From Adiantum capillus-veneris (taxonomy: Eukaryota > Streptophyta > Polypodiopsida > Polypodiales > Pteridaceae), in assembly GCA_014529385.2 (NCBI GenBank), contig CM043962.1:149538647-149602646 (forward strand): a stretch of 64,000 nt of DNA, read 5' to 3'. The notes under the pieces were generated by a model, which saw only the letters and a list, made by a program, of their open reading frames with translations, searched no databases and was not told the DNA's origin. Position 1 is the first letter of the stretch. Each line of letters opens with the position of its first letter. The position numbers and the translations under genes were made by a program. Positions 14,700-26,138 of the stretch are shown here, piece after piece.

Positions 14700-14912
14700 A
14701 ATGTAGTAGACAACAGTTCACTCTTTTGATCATAACTTCTTCATTTGAACTTCGGTTTAGGTGATCTATAGCCTCAATCGAAGAGCACGAAGCCCTCTAC
14801 ACATTGATGTAAAGAGAGAATTTTTCTGAGCAATGGAAAGATTTGCTGTAACAGCATCTCAGAACTGAAAAAATTGTCAAAACTTTGCGTTTTTGTTGCC
14901 GACTTGAAGGCA

Positions 14913-16110
14913 ATGTCGGACAAAACTCACAAGGGTGGAAAATCCACACTCGCCATGGAGAATGATGCAAAATCTCCAAGGAATTTGGATTCTAATCCAA
15001 CCACATCGTCTACAACAACGGAAGCAATGATCATGGCTTACTTGATCTCATTACAAGAAACCGTCAACAAGGAAGATGAAGAGTTGCATGCACTTGCAAT
15101 GCAAAATGGTAGTTTAAGAGTTCTTTTTGTGGAGAACGAGCACCTTAAGAAGGTTCTGGAAATGCAAACAACACGCTTGGTGCATCTTGAGAATGAAGTT
15201 CAAGAATGTAAGCGCTCTCTTGTGAACATGAATGTATTGAAAGAGCGCTTGAGCAAAGTTGAGAGTGATCATGTATTGAAAGAGGAAACGATAGATACAA
15301 TACGACATGATGTATGTGAGATGAGAAATGCATCCAAATCATGCGTTGATATATGTAAGGATAATGTGGTTTCTACATCTCCTATCATGCAAGCCGTTGC
15401 CCAAGCAAACGGCTTGCATGATAGGAAATGCAAACAACACGCTTGGTGCATCTTGAGAATGAAGTTCAAGAATGTAAGCGCTCTCTTGTGAACATGAATG
15501 TATTGAAAGAGCGCTTGAGCAAAGTTGAGAGTGATCATGTATTGAAAGAGGAAACGATAGATACAATACGACATGATGTATGTGAGATGAGAAATGCATC
15601 CAAATCATGCGTTGATATATGTAAGGAGAATGTGGTTTCTACATCTCCTATCATGCAAGCCGTTGCCCAAGCAAAGAATGTAAAGAATGTGGACACTCAA
15701 GAATTGCAAGAACGGCAAAAACGCTCAAAGAACATCGTCATTCGTGGAATCAAGGAAGAAATCATGGAAACATCCCAATCTCTTGCAATTTCTTTTGAAG
15801 AGTTTTTTGCTACACACTTTAGCATGTCTGGAATCATGGCTTGTGGTGCACATTGATTGGAAAACAAGGAGTCCCTCGCTCGGGAGAAAGACCTATTGTA
15901 TGTACCATGGCTGATGAGGTAAAGAGAAATATCATCCTTGAGAATAGTTGGATCTACCTCAAAGGAACGGGTTGTAATGTATATGAGGATCGCACACTTA
16001 TGCAACAAAATGTACATCGCAAAGCATATGAGGAAAGAAGCAAGAAGTTCAAGGTGTCATCTCAAGAAGAAAAGTCACTTGAGGAGGATGCAAGTCCGCC
16101 CAACAAATAG
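14913..16110 (+). pseudogene. LINE ORF1 (coiled coil plus RRM/CTD-like)
   Basis: ATG at 14913. The N-terminal ~70 residues are Ser/Thr/Asn-rich, followed by a heptad-rich coiled coil with repeated VLKERLSKVE and HVLKEETIDTIR segments. After the duplication the frame continues (15428-15856) into NIVIRGIKEE, which matches the start of the RRM in L1-type ORF1 proteins. A second frame (15841-16110) holds RPIVCTMADEVKR and LMQQNVHRKAYEER, resembling the C-terminal domain of the same family. ORF1 proteins of this type are RNA-binding trimers that package LINE RNA. The frame is broken by the 266-bp duplication and again at about 15850. There is no CCHC knuckle, unlike most plant L1 ORF1 proteins. 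Confidence 0.65.
15161..15675. repeat. 266-bp tandem duplication with a 17-bp hairpin at the junction
   Basis: The stretch starting AATGCAAACAACACGCTTGG is present at 15161 and 15427 (shift 266 bp, not a multiple of three). At the junction CCTATCATGCAAGCCGT (15381-15397) is followed after an 11-nt loop by its perfect reverse complement (15409-15425). Confidence 0.95.
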
Positions 16111-16116
16111 GGACAC

Positions 16117-18880
16117 ATGATCTATGAGACCAACTCACGCTTGCGAATAAGCTTTTGGAATTGTAATGGCTATCCATGGAATGCGGGAATTGCCATGGAT
16201 GAGCTTACCAATGACTCCAATGTAATACTTCTTGTCGAAACATGGAAGCATGATGCGCAATGAATTCTTGGATTTGACAAATATGATGTGCATTCTTTGA
16301 TGTGGACCAAAAATGCAAAGCAACGTAGAGGCCAAGGAGGCGTATCATGTATGATCAAAAAGGGTTTGAAAGATGTTTTCATTGTCAAAGAAGATAAGTA
16401 TAAACACTACTTATGGCTGAAAATCATCCCACCCAATGGTCAAGTCATGTTTGTGGTTGGTTGCTACATTCCTCACTATGACTCCAGCTTTTATGCTCAC
16501 TTGGATATGGATAGAGATCAGTCCTTTGTTGAACTAGAGGAAGACATTGTTCATTACAAGGACCAAGATTAAGTCATTGTCTTTGGAGACATGAATGCTC
16601 CCACAAATAGGTTACAACACGACACCCAACAAGTTGACATGCCGCATGTCTCAAGAAGAATGGATGACTCATACATGTATAATCGAAGTTCTAATGATGC
16701 AAAAGAATTGGATCACTATGGAAAGTCACTTCTACATATATACAATAGTATCGGAATGCTCATTGCAAATGGTGTATATTTATAGCAAGGCACCAATGAC
16801 TTTACATATAGAAAGCACAATGGTGATAGTGTGATCGACTATATGTTGTTTTCGGAAGCCACTCTAGAATGCATACAAAGATTTACACTTGGTGAATGGA
16901 ATCCGGAATCGGATCATAGGATGCTATGTATTGACCTCAAGTGTGGTAAAAGACTCGAGCATGTAACCTCCAATCATGATGTGAATCATTCGTACCTACG
17001 TCTAGACTTCAAACGAGCACTTATATATGATGATATGGTGGGGATTTGTATACACATTGCAAGAACCTCTATGAGCAAGACCCCTTCTGTTTATGCCTCC
17101 CTTCTTTACCATTGAAGATGCATGTTGCGCGCTTGAGAAACTTGCTACCCGCAAGGTAGGGGACGTTCAAGGTGTCAAGGCTGAAATGATTAAATAGACA
17201 AGCAAGAAAACACGAGATTGGACATGCGATATGTTTAACCTTGCACTTCAGCATGGCATGCATCATGATTTGAGTGAAAATTGGATCAAACCTTTGCACA
17301 AAGGAGGAGATGTAAACAATTTGAACAACTATCGCACTATGATGGTTGGTTCTTTGATGGTAAAGTTATTAAGATGTATCATGGAGATGAAGATAAGTGA
17401 ATGGGCTAAAAAGAATGGCAAACGTGCGCTAGGCCAAGCAAGTTTTCAAAAGCATCATAGAACTATTGATCACCTTGTCACTCTTCGAGTTCTTATGGAA
17501 GCCTCTCGATTGAAAGGAAAAAAGTTGTATTGTTGCTTTGTGGATTTCAAGAAAGCTTTTGACATGGTACCTCGAGGAAGTCTTTGGAGACGTATGCAAA
17601 GCCTTCAAGTGCCAAGAGAATTTATGCATGCAGTCTTTCGCATCTACCAAAAAATGATATGTCGACTACGTATGGGAGATGGAATTTCAGAATTTTTTGC
17701 AAGCACCATTGGTGTTTAACAAGGATGCCCACTTTCCCCAACCCTCTTTGGGCTATTCATTGATGAATTGGAATGCATGGTTCTTGGTTTTATGCAACAA
17801 GAAGGCATAGAAGAGGCTAAGATCGGAAATGCGGTGATCATGCTTTTGCTTTATACTGATGATGTAGTGCTCTTGGCACATACCTTAGAAGATGCACAAA
17901 AGCTTATGAGTGTCTTGGAACGCTTTTGCCTACATAGCGGGCTGATTGTGAATGGATCTAAAACCAAGGTTATGCTTGTAAAGACCCTCAATTATGAAAA
18001 TCAATGCATTGTATACAACAATGGGCAACTTGAAGTGGTAGATAGCTTCAAGTACCTTGGCCTTGAGGTTCCATCCAATCATAGATGGAAGGATTGCACA
18101 ACGCGTCGCTTGGAAGCCGGAAAGAGGGCTTATTATGCATTTGAGAATATGTGCAATGCTGGAGAGATCAAGTGTTGGGCTCTCAAAAAGTACCTCTTTG
18201 ACACATTGGTGACACCGGTGCTTCTTTATGGAGTGGAGGTGTGGGGTGGTAGCATCGGGAAGTCTACTTGGAAAGAGTTTGAGAATATCGAAAAGCGTTT
18301 TCTCACCAACTTTCTCCAAGTCAAGACACAAACACCCTACGTGCTCTTACTTCTTGAGTCCGGATCGCTTCCCATTGAGGTCTTGGGTATGCAAAGGGTT
18401 GTGGAGTACATGCTTAAGCCACAACGTAGCCCTTTGTATTGACTTCTTAGAATCACATATGAAGCAAATCAAAAGGTCCAAAAGACATGCAAGAGCAAAA
18501 TACTAAGTTTGGGGTGGATGCTTGACATCAAGAAATGGTTTGGAAGATGGGATGCATGTCACTTGGTCAAGGATGCGTCGATCGACTCCCAAGTTAATGA
18601 GGCCTTCTTACAACGCTAATGTATCATGCTTGGGAGAAATCCAAAGGTTCTCGCTTTAGCCATTACACCACACACATTGCCCCAAATTACAAATCTCTCT
18701 TCTTCTCCGAGCGCGGTTGACGAGGAGTCTCATTGACTTTGCACCTTATGCCGTCGTCAAGTGCCAGAGAGTGAGTACCACACACTACTTGAGTGCTCAG
18801 CTTTTGAACACATTAGGTCCTCTTTTCCGCATATATTCAGCCATGAGCTCTCCTTACAAACCTTCATCTCCCAACCATGA
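16117..18880 (+). pseudogene. LINE ORF2: endonuclease, reverse transcriptase, C-terminal Cys/His
   Basis: It starts 6 bp after the ORF1 stop (ATG at 16117). The APE-type endonuclease is in one frame: ISFWNCNG near the start, LLVETW, then VFGDMNAP, SVIDYM and ESDHRML at 16900-16930, interrupted by stops at 16259-16261, 16570-16572 and 16783-16785. A shift and probable deletion near 17115-17230 leads to the reverse transcriptase in another frame: NWIKPLHKGGD, CCFVDFKKAFDMVPR (motif A), QGCPLSPTLFGLFIDEL (motif B, preceded by a TAA), and LLYTDDVVLLA (catalytic Y-T-D-D). Further stops lie at 18440-18442 and about 18620. The Cys/His cluster near 18740-18800 ends the protein. Order and motifs fit an L1-like or related APE-containing LINE. 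Confidence 0.85.
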
Positions 18881-19015
18881 TGTGGACTCGTTGCGATGCT
18901 CATTTCACCCATTTTTGAGCATCGAGAGTCACTTATGACCTCCACTCACACCATGTGACATGTTCATTTGGTCCCGTAGGTCATATTTGACCTCCGAGGA
19001 CGATAATATAACTAT

Positions 19016-19019
<4 letters not shown>

Positions 19020-19081
<62 letters not shown>

Positions 19082-19641
19082 GTATCCCTCTCTTTCCCTC
19101 TTTCTCTCTATCCCTCTTCATTAGGAAGAGAATGGAGTCTAGGCGGATCTCTTTATTTGGCAGTTTAAGGAAGTCAAACCTTCAGTATTAAGAAAGCAAT
19201 CAAAGGAAAACTTTTGAATTCAAACATGTAAAACGGCTAGTTTATTTGAATTCAAAATTTCCCCCCAAAATGAAATTTAACATTTAGCGGGCAAAAGTAT
19301 ATCATGTAGCATATCTATGGAAAGAGATCCGCGTGTAGATTTTAGATCTATAATCTCCGCTCAAAACGGAGATCATATGTAGGAGTTACGAGTTATGGAA
19401 GGCAAAAAATCATAAATTTTTCCTCCCTCTTTTTAGGAGAAAAGTGCATCTTTTGATGGCACTCTTACACCTCGTACACACCCACCATTCTTGCACACAT
19501 GACATGTATCTATTTGTCCAAAATGTTAATCACCTCCATAATCTCATGGCAAATAAAGAAGCCCTCCTAGACCCCATCCTCTTCCCAATGTTTCCCTCTT
19601 TCTCTCTATCCCTCTATTTCTATCCCTATCCCTCTCTTTCC

Positions 19642-19672
<31 letters not shown>

Positions 19673-19740
19673 TTTCTCTCTCTCTCTCTCTCTATCCCTA
19701 TCCCTCTCTTTCCGTCTTTCTCTCATTCTCTCTTTATCTA

Positions 19741-19792
<52 letters not shown>

Positions 19793-19895
19793 TCTCCCTC
19801 TCATTAATTCTCTTCCTCTTTCTCTCGTTCTCTCCCTCTCATTAATTATCTGTCTCTATTTATCTACCTCTATCCCTCTTTCTCTCTCACTCTCT

Positions 19896-19967
<72 letters not shown>

Positions 19968-20012
19968 ATTTTCCTCCTCCTCTCTCTCTATTTATCTTTC
20001 TCCATTTCTCTG

Positions 20013-20063
<51 letters not shown>

Positions 20064-20065
20064 TT
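19020..20065. repeat. CT microsatellite block with a unique ~500-bp island
   Basis: (TC)n at 19020-19078 adjoins the LINE. 19102-19590 is ordinary AT-rich sequence with no gene. 19600-20065 is again CT arrays with CTAT and CCCT variants (long pure runs at 19744-19784, 19902-19954 and 20016-20060). Confidence 0.9.
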
Positions 20066-20586
20066 CTATCTAACATTCTTATCTAACATTTTATCCAAAC
20101 AATCATTTTCAAACGTGCCTAGCAAATCAATCATTTCCAAACGTGTGTAGCAAAGCAACCATTTCCTAATGAACGAGGTATGTTATGGATTCTTTATTTT
20201 CTCTTTTTTTTTTGGATTTATGCGTGTGTGTATGTGTGTGTGTGTAGTATAAAACAAAAGGGAAAGAAGGGGGATGTGCTTTTGTGTTTACCTATTTCTT
20301 TGTAGCGCGGTTGAGCTTCGATTAGGTTGAGCTTCCAAAGATGATGGCCGAATACCCCCTTCGCCGAAACTTGGACGAAACCCTCTTCGACAAAACTTGG
20401 GAAGCTTGGAGAAGAAGAGAGAGGGAAGGGAGAGGGGGAAGCTTGGAGAAGGAGAGTGAGAGAGAGAGAATGGAGAGGGAGAGTGGGGGAGGGTATGGGG
20501 GAGGGAAGCTTGGGAGCGATGGCGAAGAGCAAGAACGTAGAGTACGCAGAGTATACTCTGCCTTCTTGCATATTTTAGGTGCCAGT
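20066..20586. other. No gene recognised; purine-rich stretch
   Basis: 20405-20515 is strongly G/A-rich on the plus strand (GAGAGAGAGAATGGAGAGGG and similar). An ATG-started frame from 20341 reads through it and through the 12-bp repeats without domain content. If the CACTA genes at 11.8-13.4 kb and 21-32.8 kb belong to one element, this would lie in its internal promoter region. Confidence 0.4.
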
Positions 20587-20658
20587 TATTACCGCGGCTA
20601 TTACCATAGGTATTACCACGTCTATTATCGGAAATATTATCGTCTATATTACCGCGGC
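20587..20658 (+). repeat. 12-bp repeats of CACTA type, right-hand orientation
   Basis: Six adjoining 12-mers in perfect register: TATTACCGCGGC, TATTACCATAGG, TATTACCACGTC, TATTATCGGAAA, TATTATCGTCTA, TATTACCGCGGC. They are the reverse complement of the motif at 11472-11543 (GCGGTAATA). Confidence 0.85.
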
Positions 20659-21000
20659 CGGTCATTTCAAACGGATATATGTGAATCCGAAGTTGCCTGG
20701 GAGGAGAGGGGGGGGGGGGTACAAACCACCCCCTCTATCCTTAGCTATACATTATTTCATTTTTTAGCCTTTTGAAATTTTTGATGAAGATTTTTAATTT
20801 TTTATGGATACTTTATTTTGTAGTACTTTTAAATGTTTATTAATTGTATTTTTAAATTCTATTTTAGTTAAAAATAATTTTAGCACTCATTCTCATTTAT
20901 TCCCTTTGACTTTAACTATATGTAATTTTTCTAATGGAATTAAGTGCTTTTCTAATTATTTATTTTTTAGGACACATGACTAAATAAATATTATTTTGTG

Positions 21001-21087
21001 TGTGCACGACATTGACTGGGATGATCGTGGTCTCCCTGGAGGCCTTGAGCGCGATCATTGGCTCAAAGAAAAACTACCTTGTCCTTG
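21001..21087 (+). pseudogene. CACTA transposase, 5' fragment (cut by LTR element)
   Basis: Reads DIDWDDRGLPGGLERDHWLK and then EKLPCP. It is separated from its continuation (PCAKCKREI at 29965) only by the inserted LTR element and its 5-bp target duplication. The rejoined stretch contains the Cys-rich PCPCAKC signature of the transposase-associated domain at the N-terminus of plant CACTA transposases. A splice acceptor-like TTTTTTAG lies at about 20969. Confidence 0.6.
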
Positions 21088-21403
21088 TGTTAACCCTCAC
21101 GGCTCACGAACACCCTATCACCTACGACGGACGTTGTAACCTACGGCGGACATTGTATTATTTATTTGGTAGAGTCAGGTACCGGGCTTGTCGGTCCAAT
21201 AGGAAAAGGGTAAGAATGATCGCCGATGAGAGGAGCACTCTAACTGGAACATTCAAGGGATTAGTTGGCTAAGCATGGGCGCCCAAGTGTGAATGGGACG
21301 AGCTCATATAAAAGTCAACTAAACCTAAAATTCACTCATTCTCTCATTTGTGCAATTGAAGAGTGCTCTTGCTCCATCTCCTTCTTCTTCTTCTTCATCT
21401 CTT

Positions 21404-21437
<34 letters not shown>

Positions 21438-21703
21438 TGAGAGAGGGAGAGAGAGGGAGTGTGTGGGCGATCGAGCATTATGAAGGCACGACGGCGGTGA
21501 AGCGGTTGAGCGCGGCATAGCGGCGTCTCCTTCTTCTTCGCGGCGAGGAATCCTCCACGAAGCAAGCGTAGAGCGGTGAGTGACACACCATCGCCTTCTT
21601 TGAGCTTACTAGTTTAAGCTTGTTGTGTGCTTGGAGCCATTTGTGGCTCGCACACGGTGTATCGGCAAGTTTCTTGCATTGACACGTGCGACATACGCGC
21701 ACA
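21088..21703 (+). repeat. 5' LTR of element C
   Basis: Has TG...CA ends. A TATAAAA box lies at 21307-21313. A GT/GA microsatellite (21403-21460) lies downstream of it, probably in the transcribed R-U5 part. Confidence 0.93.
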
Positions 21704-21707
21704 TTTT

Positions 21708-21725
21708 TGGCGCCGCTGCCGGGGA
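21708..21725 (+). promoter_or_regulatory. Primer binding site of element C (tRNA-Asp type)
   Basis: TGGCGCCGCTGCCGGGGA lies 4 bp after the LTR. It fits the complement of the 3' end of plant tRNA-Asp with one mismatch (GCTG in place of GTTG), the primer used by Athila/Tat-type Ty3 elements. Confidence 0.85.
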
Positions 21726-22779
21726 ATGCCATACATGAAGCTCGAGTAGCACTCTGTGCTTCTCAGTGGTGCAATTTCAATCATAGGAAAGGTAGGGAAG
21801 GAGTGTGTGTGTGTGTTGAGAAGAGGGATTTGGTGTTAAACTGTGTGTTTTTTTTGTTAATGGAGTTTTCAAAGGTTCTGTGTTTATTCTCTGTGTATTA
21901 AGGTAGTTAGTTTTCTTTGTTAATAGAGATTTCAAAGGTTCTGTGTTTATTCTCTGTGTATTAAGGTAGTTAGTTTTCTGTGTACAACAAGTAGGAAGTA
22001 GATTAGTGAGAGTTAATAGAGTGTGTTAGTGTGTAAGAGTAGGTGTATTAGTTAGAAGTAGGTAGAGAGAGTGTGTGTGTGCTCTCGCGCAGGCCGCGGC
22101 GGCCTTATCCTTTTCTTTTTTTTTAAATAAAAATTAAAAATTTTAAAGGTAGGACCAGGATCGGGAATATCTCCCAGACCCAAGCCCAGACCCAAGCCCA
22201 AGCTCACGCTCAGGCCTAGGCCTCAGTCGCCTTTTAAAAAAACGAATTTTAGCTTCACACGTAGCTAAAAAATGATTTTTGAGGACCAACGGAACGTCAG
22301 ATGCCCGAAAATTGTGTTGTAAAGCACACAGCGACCCTTTAAGTGATACGCTCGTTTCGAGCTATCACACACTTCAATTAAAAAAAAAATATCAAACATT
22401 AAAAAAACATCAAAAACAAGAAAAAATCAAGTAGAAAACGGGGTGCAAAACACCCACAAAACAAAGCAAGTAGCCTTTGAGGGTACTTGCCGACACTTGT
22501 AGGGCACCCAAAGCACATGTATCTACGCTCTGGTCGTGTGCTAGAGTCCGAACAACTAGCTAGTGCTTCGATTTATGGGGGTACTCACTATCCTTCCACA
22601 CTAGGGTCTACGCCCTCGACAGGGACCCAAGGTAGTGCAACCCAAGACCCAAATATAGCGGCTAGCGACTCTTCCTCTTACTACAATATTATGGAAGAGC
22701 ATCTTACACAAAGCCCCGGGGGAACAAATGAAACCGTGCCTAGCTGGGCCCAGCAACCTGAACTAGTGTTTTTAGCCGT
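21726..22779 (+). other. Leader of element C
   Basis: It contains a direct repeat (TTAATGGAGTTTTCAAAGGTTCTG near 21858, repeated near 21921) and a CCCAGACCCAAGCC repeat near 22170-22220. An open frame at 22487-22783 in a different frame from gag could be the true gag N-terminus before a frameshift. Confidence 0.6.
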
Positions 22780-25776
22780 TTGATTGAAACTTTTAGTAGA
22801 GCTATGCGCTCTGAACCTACGGCTAGTGAAGTAAACGAAGGGGGTTGGGAAGTAGAATCACCATTCACATCTCCTGTAGACCCCACACTCCCTCAGAGTG
22901 TCCACGTGGACATTCTACCTACCTCATTTAATGAGGGCCCTACCGAGCTACCACCTTCCAAAGTCGCCTCTAAGGTAGCGGTGACTAAAAGTCAAAACAT
23001 GGAAAGCAACATTGCATCCACCTCACGGCAACCCTCTAGTACACCAAGTTTGGACGGGGTATTTCTCAATGAAAATTGGGAATATGACCTACACACGAAG
23101 ACTTTTACCGACCTATACATGGGCTACACATACCCTGTGGGTTGGTTAGAAGTTGTACAATCCACATCTAGTGCCACTAGTCTAGAGGAACAACAACACA
23201 TGATCTGCAATGTCATCCATAGGATTATCCAGTCCGAGAGGCAAAATCGAGGAATGAACATACCTTCGACGGGTCCTATGCGATTTTTAGACACGGGAAA
23301 AGGGAAACAACCCACTCTATCACAAATGGAGACTCCCCCAGTGAGTCCCATCGATCCCCCATATGTTGTTTCGCCAGGGGTCTCAATGCAATCTGAGCCC
23401 ACAAGTGATAGCTTTACTTTTCCAAGTCTAGCTCATCTTTCCCTTGATGACACCACGGCTACCATGCCTACTCCAATGATGGGTATGCCAAGAAACATGC
23501 CATGGACCTCGTTTGTTAGTAAAGCACCGCTACATGGTAGCCCAATGCCTGCAATAGTACCTTCAAGTGCGAACCAATCGTATGCACCTATGGGTCCACG
23601 TACTCATGTAGTCCCTACCCCTCCCATTGTTTCAACTACCTATGCCCCACAACCACAATACACAAGTTCTTATTTTCATGGGACTATACCGGCTAGCATT
23701 AGCATGTCACATCCGACGTCTGCTATGCCTAGGGCCACTCATATGAACTATGAACCACCACATGGCACAACATCATACCCAACGTGGAACCCAAGGGCTT
23801 CCTATGCGCCAAGCCCAATGCTGATACCTACTCCACATGTAGTCGCTGGAGCTCCTTCACCCACGGTACCTGCTCATTTAGGTGACTTGGCAACATTTGC
23901 TCAAGCTATTGGTTGATCTATTGCTGAGAATATGCGTAACACGCCTGATAGAGAGCCTAGAAGTAAGGCAGTACAAATAGCCAAGCTCACACAAAAATTT
24001 AGTGGAGACGAGGATGTGAGAAAGCATATCGAAGTGTTTGAACAAATATGCGATTCTCTAGGAGAACACAATGACCTACATAAGAGCAATGCTTTAAGCC
24101 TAACCTTAAGTGGAAAGGCTGGGGATTGGTATAGAACCCTAAGGGTGGAAGAAAAAACGATTTACCCTACTCTTAGGAGGTTGTTCTTGAAAGAATACAT
24201 ACGAGAGGGAGTGCTTTGGGGTGTAGCCTCTCAGCTCCAGAAAGCCCAACGAGAGGAAGGAGAGTCGGTGAGAGACTTTATAAGTCGCTTGAAGCATTTG
24301 AATTCTCGTTGTAATCCAAATGAGCGCTTCAACAATAACCAATTGCTTGATAGATTCATTAGGAGAATACGACATGAGGATATCTACAATGGTCTAGTCA
24401 TTAGACGTATCACCACTTGGGAAGCAGTCACCACCAATGCGATCCAATTGGAGGATAATTTAATGATTCAAGGAGAAAGAGTGTCTGTTGAGTCTAAATC
24501 TATTAGCTCACAAGCATCAGGGCATCAGCCAATGACCCTAAAGCCTATTGCTAAGGAGCCAAAGATATCTAAGATGACTTTAGCATATCTCACCAAGGCT
24601 ATTCAAGAGAGTCTTAGAGACAATCGTGCTCCGCAAAACAATCATATGTATCCAAGAAGGGAGCAACAATGGTGCTCAGTATGCTATGGACCGCATAGTA
24701 CCAGTGAATGCCCTACTTTTAGAGTAAAATTCAATGGGAACTGCAATGCATGTGGAAGGTATGGTCATCAAGCTAAGGATTGCATAGTATTTAAGCGCGC
24801 GATGGCCAATAGACCAACCTTAGCATGGACAGACACACCTCGAGTGCCTGCCTTGATGCCGGCCCCACCTCTTGAACAAACAGCACAACACATGGTCCCT
24901 AGGGCCCAAAATGTTGTTCAAACAACACCCTTACCACCTCTAGTGCTAGGACCGCAACCACCACATCCAAGAATCACTTCTGTGAATCAAGTGGGTTGTG
25001 AGTCATCTATTTCTTGTTTGGAAGGCTATGAGGAAGATATCGCCTATGGGATGGATGTGCTTGAAGAAAGTCCACAATACTACATGGAGGACTATTGGGG
25101 ACAAGTCAAACCTGTATATCAAGTAGCTGATCTTGCGGCAAGAGGCCAAAATATCAATTACACCGCTAAGAGACCACCTCTTCAATGCTATGAGTGTGGA
25201 GGTCCACATCGTGTAGCCGAGTGTCCTATTAGGCTACAAAAGAACACCACACTAATACAAACCAATCAAGCGAGCACGTCTACAATGCCGATACTCATGT
25301 GTAATCGATGTGGCATAGATCATTTGATTGCCCAATGTCCAAATAATCCAAATGCACCGAAGATCACACCATTAAACTTGATTGAAGTTACTGAGGAGCC
25401 ATCACCAAGTACACCCGTGGTACCAGTAAACATACTCACCCGATCGATGCTCCAAAAACAAAATTATATTCTTGAGGAAAGAGACACGGCATCAATTGCC
25501 CAATCTCAGAAAAAGAAGAAAACACGAAGAAAGAGATCGCAAAAAGCAGCGAAGTTAGACCCCAGTTCAAAGACCAACATAGGGATTGGTGACGACCCCG
25601 TATATATGAATGACGCTGAAGAAGATTCTGATTCAGGTGAAACCATGGAGACCAAAACGACCACTAACATAGAAACCAACAAGGAAGATCTTCATGAGCC
25701 ACAAGGGCCAGGATCCAAAAAGAAGATAGGAACTTACCCAAACCCTAAGAGGAGATTGAGCGAGTCAAGCAATTAA
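22780..25776 (+). pseudogene. gag of element C with four zinc knuckles
   Basis: One frame runs 22780-25776 and is interrupted only by TGA at 23914-23916. The first ~380 residues are Pro/Ser/Thr-rich and low in structure. The second part (from about 23932) holds a retrotransposon gag domain (KLTQKFSGDEDVRKHIEVFE, GKAGDWYRTL, RRLFLKEY) and four CCHC-like motifs: CSVCYGPHSTSEC, CNACGRYGHQAKDC, CYECGGPHRVAEC and CNRCGIDHLIAQC. A Lys/Arg-rich segment (KKKKTRRKR) near residue 900 could bind nucleic acid. The product is the capsid and nucleocapsid precursor. The knuckle spacing and sequence match element E, showing common ancestry. Confidence 0.85.
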
Positions 25777-25781
25777 GGAGT

Positions 25782-26138
25782 TTGGTAGAAGATACCCAAA
25801 GGGATCTAGAACCAGCACCTAGGAAGATCCAGATTACAAACACCGTGTTCCCTACGCAACAACAACCTCACCAAGTCCATAGACCCTTGGACATACCTAG
25901 TGTCATCCAAGAAGAAAGTGACTTAAAGTCATGGGAAAGTGGGCGTACTCACTTCTTGATGGAAAGAATGTTTACAGAGGGACTACCTAATCCTATCGAA
26001 GAAATGGAGATCCCATCTTCCCCACGTCAAGGGACTCAAGGCCAAAAGGTGTCGTTAAACATTGCCAAATTGATGGATTTCATGTCTTTAGAAGTTAGAA
26101 CCACCATCAGGTCCAAACTATATAAAGACCCAAGCTAG
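25782..26138 (+). pseudogene. gag-protease linker of element C (shifted frame)
   Basis: A 118-codon frame shifted from both gag and protease, acidic and Pro-rich, ends where the protease frame begins (about 26130). It is either linker coding sequence displaced by indels or a product of frameshifting; I favour decay. Confidence 0.45.

Larger units (their letters stand above)
14697..19019 (+). mobile_element. Full-length LINE flanked on both sides by (TC)n
   Basis: A 4.3-kb non-LTR retrotransposon has a 5' leader (14697-14912), ORF1, ORF2 with endonuclease and reverse transcriptase, and a 3' UTR ending ATAATATAACTATTTATC. The base before it is the end of a CT array (14651-14692, then TTTTTTT) and the base after it begins another (TCTC from 19020). 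The 3' end is the same as in the copy at 3671-4543. No poly(A) tail is present. Several stops and frameshifts show it is dead. Confidence 0.85.
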
